Positions 8,728 to 12,997 of a stretch of 12,997 nucleotides of DNA are shown here, piece by piece. How positions within the stretch are numbered: position 1 is the stretch's first letter; each line of letters starts with the position of its first letter. Location: assembly GCA_964575185.1 (NCBI GenBank), contig CAZNPW010000070.1, positions 1 through 12,997 on the forward strand, given 5' to 3'. The notes beneath the pieces are model-generated. The model saw only the letters and a program-made list of their open reading frames with translations. It had not been told where the DNA came from and searched no databases. Made by a program: the position numbers and the translations under genes. Source of the stretch: CAZNPW01 sp964575185 (lineage in GTDB: Bacteria > Pseudomonadota > Alphaproteobacteria > Rhodobacterales > Rhodobacteraceae).

Positions 8728-9309
8728 ATGCGCTTGACCCTGCTCCTCTGCCTCCTCCCCCTCCCGGCCGTCGCCGAACCGCTGACCCGCGACGCCGCCG
8801 CGGCGCTGCTGTTCCCCCCCGAGGGGTCGGAGGTCGCGGTGGCCGACGGCGTGCTGCCCGCCGACCAGGCGGCGCTTCTCGGCACCGCGACGGCGGGGCA
8901 GCCCTATTACGGTGCCATCGCGATCTCGCCGGGCGACGGCCTGATGTCCGAGGCGACGGTCGCCGCTGTGAACCACCACACGGTCGCGGCGGCGCAGGCC
9001 CGGGCGCTCGCCGAATGCACCGCCAGGAAGACCGGGGCCGCCCCCTGCGTCATCGCCGCCGTGATCCGCCCCGCAGGGTGGGAGGCGCGGCCCCTGTCCC
9101 TGTCGTCCGACGCCACCCGCGCGGTGGCGGGCCTGACGGGCGCGCTCGCCATCTCGCCCGCAACGGGCCGCTTCGGCACCGGCGCGGACGCCGCCGCCGC
9201 CATCGCCGCCTGCGCCGAGCCCGACTGCACCGTCGCCATCGCGGCCCCCGGCGCGGCCCCGAACGCGGCCCCCAACGCGGCCCCGGACGCGGCCCCCGAC
9301 CCGGACTGA
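8728..9309 (+). CDS. Secreted four-cysteine protein with DUF4189-like pattern, unknown function
   Basis: I do not recognise a function. The 193-residue product starts with a clear signal peptide (MRLTLLLCLLPLPAVA, cleavage before Glu17) and is expected in the periplasm. The mature part seems to hold the same pattern twice: YYGAIAISP (60-68) leading to a Cys pair at 97 and 107, and GALAISPATGRFG (138-150) leading to a Cys pair at 162 and 167. This 'GAIAxSP...C...C' pattern resembles DUF4189 proteins; the cysteines probably form disulfides. The last ~20 residues are a low-complexity AAPG/AAPN/AAPD tail encoded by a 12-bp tandem repeat. ATG at 8728 has GGAG at 8716-8719 and places the signal peptide at the N-terminus; longer in-frame starts do not. 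It ends 45 bp before hemA. I recall such small proteins next to hemA in relatives being mislabelled as aminolevulinate synthase; there is no enzyme domain here. Confidence 0.75.
   Translation: MRLTLLLCLLPLPAVAEPLTRDAAAALLFPPEGSEVAVADGVLPADQAALLGTATAGQPYYGAIAISPGDGLMSEATVAAVNHHTVAAAQARALAECTARKTGAAPCVIAAVIRPAGWEARPLSLSSDATRAVAGLTGALAISPATGRFGTGADAAAAIAACAEPDCTVAIAAPGAAPNAAPNAAPDAAPDPD
9241..9300 (+). repeat. Five 12-bp tandem repeats in coding sequence
   Basis: Five consecutive units of GCGGCCCCnnnc form (9241, 9253, 9265, 9277, 9289) encode AAPG, AAPN, AAPN, AAPD and AAPD at the C-terminus of the secreted protein. The unit is a multiple of three, so copy-number change by slippage would lengthen or shorten the tail without a frameshift. 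Confidence 0.85.
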
Positions 9310-9317
9310 CGGTCGCA

Positions 9318-9346
9318 TTGACCCCCCGACCCGGGGCCACTATCTG
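9318..9346 (+). promoter_or_regulatory. hemA: Predicted hemA promoter, possibly giving a leaderless mRNA
   Basis: TTGACC (9318-9323, 5/6 to consensus) and TATCTG (9341-9346, 3/6) are exactly 17 bp apart and fit within the 45-bp gap before hemA. Only eight bases separate the -10 hexamer from the ATG at 9355, so initiation would fall on or next to the start codon. No Shine-Dalgarno sequence is visible before hemA, which agrees with leaderless translation. I see no FNR-type TTGAT-N4-ATCAA site. Confidence 0.45.
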
Positions 9347-9354
9347 CCCGGCCC

Positions 9355-10578
9355 ATGGACATCGACGCCCTGCTGACCGGCGCGCTGCAGCGCCTGCACG
9401 ACGAAGGCCGCTACCGCACCTTCATCGACATCGCGCGCGACCGCGGCCACTACCCGATGGCCACCTGGACCCGCCCCGACGGCACCACGCGCCCCATCAC
9501 CGTCTGGTGCGGCAACGACTACCTCGGCATGGGTCAGCACCCCGAGGTCCTCGCGGCCATGCACGCGGCCCTCGACGCGGCCGGGGCAGGCTCGGGCGGC
9601 ACCCGCAACATCAGCGGCACCACTGCATGGCACAAGGCGCTCGAGGCCGAACTGGCCGCGCTCCACGGCAAGGAGGCGGCGCTCGTCTTCACCAGCGCCT
9701 ACATCGCCAACGACGCGACGCTGGCGGTCCTCGCCCGGCTGATCCCCGGCCTGATCGTCTATTCCGACGAAAGGAACCACGCCTCGATGATCGAGGGGAT
9801 CCGCCGCGGTGCGGGTCCGCGGCGCATCTTCCGCCACAACGACCTGGACCACCTGCGCCAGCTCCTCGCCGCCGACCCCGCGGCGGCCCCGAAGCTCATC
9901 GCCTTCGAGTCGCTCTACTCGATGGACGGCGACTTCGGCCCGATCGCCGGGATCGTCGCGCTCGCGCGGGAGTTCGGCGCGCTGACCTACCTCGACGAGG
10001 TCCACGCGGTCGGTCTCTACGGCCCCGGCGGGGCGGGGGTCTCGGCCCGCGACAACCTGTCGCAGCACATCGACATCGTGAACGGCACGCTCGCCAAGGC
10101 CTTCGGCGTGTTCGGCGGCTACATCGCCGCAAGCGCGAAGATGGTGGACGCCGTGCGCTCCTACGCGCCGGGGTTCATCTTCACCACCTCGCTGCCGCCC
10201 GCCGTGGCGGCGGGGGCCACCGCCTCGATCCGCGTGCTGCGGCGGTCCGACGACCTGCGCCGGGCGCACCAGGCGGCGGCGCGGACGCTGAAGATGCGCC
10301 TGAAGGGTCTGGGCCTGCCGCTGATCGACCACGGGTCGCATATCGTGCCGGTGCACGTCGGCGACCCCGTCCATTGCAAGCTTTTGTCCGACATGCTGCT
10401 CGACCGGCACGGCATCTACGTCCAGCCGATCAACTTCCCGACCGTCGCGCGCGGCACCGAACGGCTGCGCTTCACCCCCTCGCCGGTGCATTCCGCGGCC
10501 GACATCGACGCGCTCGTGGGCGCGCTCGACAGCCTCTGGCGGCAGTGTGCGCTGAATCGCGCCGAGGGTGCGGCCTGA
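9355..10578 (+). CDS. hemA: 5-aminolevulinate synthase (ALAS), C4 pathway
   Basis: This PLP-dependent enzyme condenses glycine with succinyl-CoA to give 5-aminolevulinate, the first committed step to heme, and to bacteriochlorophyll and cobalamin where these are made. At 407 residues it has the usual alphaproteobacterial length. Active-site residues fall at the Rhodobacter capsulatus numbers: His142 in ERNHASMI, Asp214 and His217 in LDEVHAVG, and the PLP lysine Lys248 in GTLAKAFGVFGG. Other family marks are WCGNDYLGM (51-59), GSGGTRNISGT (79-89), ESLYSMDGD (185-193), the FTTSLPP substrate/PLP loop, and INFPTV near the C-terminus. ATG at 9355 begins the expected N-terminus. It is preceded by a tight promoter and followed by a 110-bp gap before the RodZ-like gene. 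Whether a second ALAS gene (hemT) exists cannot be judged here. Confidence 0.96.
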   Translation: MDIDALLTGALQRLHDEGRYRTFIDIARDRGHYPMATWTRPDGTTRPITVWCGNDYLGMGQHPEVLAAMHAALDAAGAGSGGTRNISGTTAWHKALEAELAALHGKEAALVFTSAYIANDATLAVLARLIPGLIVYSDERNHASMIEGIRRGAGPRRIFRHNDLDHLRQLLAADPAAAPKLIAFESLYSMDGDFGPIAGIVALAREFGALTYLDEVHAVGLYGPGGAGVSARDNLSQHIDIVNGTLAKAFGVFGGYIAASAKMVDAVRSYAPGFIFTTSLPPAVAAGATASIRVLRRSDDLRRAHQAAARTLKMRLKGLGLPLIDHGSHIVPVHVGDPVHCKLLSDMLLDRHGIYVQPINFPTVARGTERLRFTPSPVHSAADIDALVGALDSLWRQCALNRAEGAA

Positions 10579-10661
10579 CCTTTTCTGCTTATGCAAAGGC
10601 CCTTGTGCCGTGTTAGCTTTCTGCCAATACACGCGGTCGTGAGTCGGGGCACGCGTGAGGT

Positions 10662-10673
10662 CAAAGCGCTTTG
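10662..10673. promoter_or_regulatory. Perfect 12-bp palindrome CAAAGCGCTTTG, possible operator
   Basis: CAAAGCGCTTTG is a perfect inverted repeat with a central CG, 16 bp before the ATG of the RodZ-like gene. AAAGCGCTTT cores with a central CG are typical of LacI-family operators, but no such regulator is in the window. The rest of the 110-bp gap (10579-10688) shows no convincing promoter; TTGTGC at 10603 and TAGCTT at 10613 do not make a well-spaced pair. Confidence 0.3.
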
Positions 10674-10688
10674 GGGGCGGGCAGTCGC

Positions 10689-11963
10689 ATGATCGGTTGG
10701 AAGGGCAGACCTTCCTCAGTCGAGGAGGACAGGCCGAAGGGGTTTGACGACTACGACCTGCGCCTGGGCGACATGATGCGCGGCGAGCGCGCGACGCTGG
10801 GCAAGAGCCTTCTGGACGTGCAGCGCGACCTGAAGATCAAGGCGACCTACATCGCCGCGATCGAGAACGCCGACGTGTCGGCCTTCGAGACCCCGGGCTT
10901 CGTCGCGGGCTACGTGCGCAGCTACGCGCGCTATCTCGGCATGGACCCCGACCGCGCCTTCGCGCAGTTCTGCGCCGAGGCCGGCTACACCCCCGCGCAC
11001 GGCATGCTGCCGGGCGCCTCGTCCAACACCATCGTCGCCGCCCGCAGCCGCGCCGCGGCGGGCGAGCCGCGCGATCCCTTCGCCGACCCCAACGCCCGCT
11101 TCCTGCCGCGCGGGGAAAGCTGGCTCCTGCGGGTGGAACCGGCGGCGCTGGGGTCGGTCGCGGTGCTCGTCGCGCTGATCGGCGCGCTCGGCTACGGCGG
11201 CTGGTCCCTGCTGCAGGAGGTGCAGCGGGTGCAGCTTGCGCCCGTCGACCAGGCCCCCGTGGTGGCGGCCGAGATCGACCCGCTCGGCCGCGTCGACCCG
11301 GTCGACCAGGTCGTCCGCTCCGCCCCCGCCGCCGCCCCCGCAGCGGCAGTGGCCGCGGCCGGGGTGGTCGCCGATCCGCTCGACCTGCTCTATCGTCCGC
11401 AGGCGCTCGACGTGCCGGTGATGACCCCGCGCGACGGCCCCATCGCCGCGATAAACCCCCGCGCCGCGGCACCCGCCACCGCCACCGCCACCGCCATCGC
11501 GGCCGCCGTCGCCGCCGTCGCCGGGGCCCCGCCCGGCTCCGCGCCCGCCTCCGCGCCCGACACCGTGCCCGACACCGTGCAGGTCCTGGCCGACGCCGCC
11601 CCGCCGGTGGAACTGCTCGCGGTGCGCCCCTCCTGGGTGCGGGTGTCGTCGGCCGACGGCACGGTGCTGTTCGAGCAGATCCTCGACGCGGGCGAAACCT
11701 ACGTCGTCCCGCAGTTCGCCGAACCGGCCGTGCTGCGGACGGGGAACGCGGGCTCGGTCTACTTCAGGGTGCGGGGCCAGCCCTTCGGCCCGGCCGGGGC
11801 GGGGGCGAGCGTCGTGTCCAACATCGCGCTCTCGCCCGAGGCGCTGGTGCAGGACTTCGCCGCGGCCGATCCCGCCGCCGACCCGGACCTGGCGCGGATG
11901 GTGGCCGTGGCCGAGGTGCTGCCGGCCGACCTGCCCGCCGCCGCCGCTCCCGCCGCGCCGTGA
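10689..11963 (+). CDS. RodZ-like membrane HTH protein (HTH_25 / DUF4115)
   Basis: This looks like a bitopic inner-membrane protein of the RodZ type, possibly linked to cell shape through MreB. The 424 residues divide into a cytoplasmic helix-turn-helix domain (~25-95; RLGDMMRGERATLGKSLLDV, IKATYIAAIENADVSAF, YVRSYARYLGMDP), a spacer, one membrane helix (~152-175), a long Ala/Pro/Thr linker (~185-305) expected in the periplasm, and a C-terminal DUF4115-like domain (~307-392; VELLAVRPSWVRVSSADGTVLFEQ, AGETYVVP, NAGSVYFRVRGQPFGPAG). The HTH family is known for protein rather than DNA contacts in RodZ. I prefer ATG at 10689, with GGGGGCGGG upstream; TTG at 10671 is a longer alternative. A HTH/DUF4115 gene directly before ispG is a familiar arrangement. 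Function as true RodZ is inferred. Confidence 0.8.
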   Translation: MIGWKGRPSSVEEDRPKGFDDYDLRLGDMMRGERATLGKSLLDVQRDLKIKATYIAAIENADVSAFETPGFVAGYVRSYARYLGMDPDRAFAQFCAEAGYTPAHGMLPGASSNTIVAARSRAAAGEPRDPFADPNARFLPRGESWLLRVEPAALGSVAVLVALIGALGYGGWSLLQEVQRVQLAPVDQAPVVAAEIDPLGRVDPVDQVVRSAPAAAPAAAVAAAGVVADPLDLLYRPQALDVPVMTPRDGPIAAINPRAAAPATATATAIAAAVAAVAGAPPGSAPASAPDTVPDTVQVLADAAPPVELLAVRPSWVRVSSADGTVLFEQILDAGETYVVPQFAEPAVLRTGNAGSVYFRVRGQPFGPAGAGASVVSNIALSPEALVQDFAAADPAADPDLARMVAVAEVLPADLPAAAAPAAP

Positions 11964-11981
11964 CCCGTCGGCCCCGCGGAC

Positions 11982-12010
11982 TTGAGCTTTCGGCCCGCCC
12001 GGCCTAGGGT
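11982..12010 (+). promoter_or_regulatory. ispG: Predicted ispG promoter
   Basis: TTGAGC (11982-11987) and TAGGGT (12005-12010) are 17 bp apart in the 70-bp gap before ispG. Start near 12017 would give a leader of about 17 nt with GGGAA (12023-12027) as a weak ribosome binding site for the ATG at 12034. Confidence 0.45.
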
Positions 12011-12033
12011 CGGCCGTCAGCCGGGAACCGCCC

Positions 12034-12997
12034 ATGTCGCTCAATCACGTCCGTCCGTGGAAGAACATCTACCGCCGCCCCAGCCGCCAGATCCGGGTCG
12101 GCCGCGTGCTGGTCGGCGGCGACGCGCCGATCAGCGTCCAGACGATGACCAACACGCTGACGACCGACGTGGCGGCCACGATCGCCCAGGTCCGGGCCTG
12201 CGCGGAGGCCGGGGCCGACATCGTCCGCGTCTCCACCCCCGACGAGGCGTCGACCCGCGCCCTGCGCGAGATCGTCGCCGAAAGCCCCGTGCCGATCGTC
12301 GCCGACATCCACTTCCACTACCGCCGCGCCATCGAGGCGGCCGAGGCGGGCGCGGCCTGCCTGCGGATCAACCCCGGCAACATCGGATCGGCCGACCGCG
12401 TCCGCGAGGTCGTCCGCGCGGCCAAGGACCACGGCTGCTCGATCCGCATCGGCGTGAACGCGGGCTCGCTCGAACGCCACCTGCTCGAAAAATACGGCGA
12501 ACCCTGCCCGGACGCCATGGTCGAAAGCGGCCTCGATCACATCAAGCTCTTGCAGGACAACGATTTCCACGCGTTCAAGATCAGCGTGAAGGCGTCGGAC
12601 GTCTTCCTCGCCGCCGCCGCCTACCAGAAGCTCGCCGACGCGACCGACGCCCCGATCCACCTCGGCATCACCGAGGCGGGCGGCCTTGTCTCGGGCACGG
12701 TGAAATCGGCCATCGGCCTCGGCAACCTGCTCTGGATGGGCATCGGCGACACGATCCGCGTGTCGCTCTCGGCCGACCCGGTCGAGGAGGTCAGGGTCGG
12801 CTTCGAGATCCTGAAGGCGCTGGGCCTGCGCCACCGCGGCGTCACGATCATCTCCTGCCCGTCCTGCGCGCGGCAGGGCTTCGACGTGATCCGCACCGTC
12901 GCCGCGCTGGAGCAACGCCTGGCGCACGTCACGACCAGCATGAGCCTGTCGATCATCGGCTGCGTGGTGAACGGCCCGGGCGAGGCGCTGATGACCG
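12034..12997 (+). CDS. ispG: 4-hydroxy-3-methylbut-2-enyl diphosphate synthase IspG (GcpE), 3'-truncated by window
   Basis: IspG is the [4Fe-4S] enzyme of the MEP isoprenoid pathway that reductively opens the cyclic diphosphate MEcPP to HMBPP. The window holds the first 321 codons; the gene runs off the right edge, so some 50 residues are probably missing. The N-terminal TIM-barrel part is recognisable from RVGRVLVGGDAPISVQTMTN (21-40), PIVADIHFHYRRA (87-99), LRINPGNIG (110-118) and GVNAGSLE (140-147). The C-terminal cluster domain shows the three cysteine ligands Cys275 and Cys278 (SCPSCAR) and Cys310 (GCVVNGPGE), with Glu317 as fourth ligand, matching the spacing in E. coli (270/273/305/312). 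ATG at 12034 gives the expected N-terminus RPWKNIYRRPSRQI. It is set apart from the RodZ-like gene by its own predicted promoter. Confidence 0.96.
   Translation, partial: MSLNHVRPWKNIYRRPSRQIRVGRVLVGGDAPISVQTMTNTLTTDVAATIAQVRACAEAGADIVRVSTPDEASTRALREIVAESPVPIVADIHFHYRRAIEAAEAGAACLRINPGNIGSADRVREVVRAAKDHGCSIRIGVNAGSLERHLLEKYGEPCPDAMVESGLDHIKLLQDNDFHAFKISVKASDVFLAAAAYQKLADATDAPIHLGITEAGGLVSGTVKSAIGLGNLLWMGIGDTIRVSLSADPVEEVRVGFEILKALGLRHRGVTIISCPSCARQGFDVIRTVAALEQRLAHVTTSMSLSIIGCVVNGPGEALMT

Noticed and set aside
7773..10616. Very long (947-codon) plus-strand open frame running antisense to the peptidase and through the secreted protein and hemA
   Set aside because: Its translation is Arg/Pro/Gly/His-rich with no domain pattern, and it overlaps three well-supported genes in other frames. 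High GC content makes stop codons rare.
11461..11530. Short GCC/ACC-type repeats in the RodZ-like gene, considered as a tandem repeat or site of slippage
   Set aside because: Units are irregular and explained by an Ala/Thr/Pro-rich periplasmic linker in a GC-rich genome.
10716..12044. 442-codon minus-strand open frame opposite the RodZ-like gene
   Set aside because: Gly/Arg/His-rich shadow without a recognisable motif; the plus-strand protein has HTH, membrane helix and DUF4115-like domains.

Overview
The window is a very GC-rich, densely coded stretch of chromosome from an alphaproteobacterium, most likely of the Rhodobacteraceae. The evidence is the C4-pathway 5-aminolevulinate synthase (its active-site residue numbers coincide with those of the Rhodobacter capsulatus enzyme), the run hemA / RodZ-like membrane HTH protein / ispG, a fused-subunit 2-oxoacid dehydrogenase E1, an antiquitin-type aldehyde dehydrogenase, and a G-run/C-run stem-loop intergenic element of a kind I associate with this family. 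There is no rRNA, tRNA, CRISPR array, transposase, integrase or phage gene. Everything reads as ordinary host sequence.

Layout. (1) 160-963 (+): an ABC-2 polysaccharide-export permease of the KpsM type, with no ATPase partner in view. (2) 1005-4998 (+): three genes joined by two ATGA stop/start overlaps: a TPP-dependent E1 with alpha and beta parts fused, an ALDH7-family semialdehyde dehydrogenase, and a short ModE-like DNA-binding protein. (3) 5057-7081 (+): modA-modB-modC, the molybdate ABC importer, with overlapping reading frames. The 58-bp gap before modA carries a plausible promoter flanked and overlapped by two copies of a CCGATATGTYCG motif, good candidates for ModE-type operators. 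(4) 7203-8603 (-): an M20 metallopeptidase, convergent with modC across a 121-bp gap that contains several inverted repeats. (5) 8728-10578 (+): a small secreted four-cysteine protein and then hemA, preceded by a promoter placed so that the hemA transcript may be leaderless. (6) 10689-11963 (+): a RodZ-like protein with cytoplasmic HTH, one membrane helix, an Ala/Pro linker and a DUF4115-like end. (7) 12034 to the window edge (+): ispG/gcpE, cut off after 321 codons.

How the genes may work together. The E1 and ALDH7 genes are translationally coupled and probably serve catabolism of an amino acid or of its semialdehyde and 2-oxoacid derivatives, with lysine via 2-aminoadipate semialdehyde as the leading guess. 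The ModE-like gene is coupled to that pair but lies directly upstream of the molybdate importer and probably acts on the modA promoter. Both the ModE-like protein and ModC lack the molybdate-binding (TOBE/Mop) domains that many relatives carry. hemA supplies 5-aminolevulinate for tetrapyrroles and ispG supplies isoprenoid precursors.

I did not find a clearly new system. The most interesting points are the paired operator-like motifs at modA, the sensor-less ModE/ModC pair tied to a catabolic operon, and the structured convergent intergenic region at 7082-7202.
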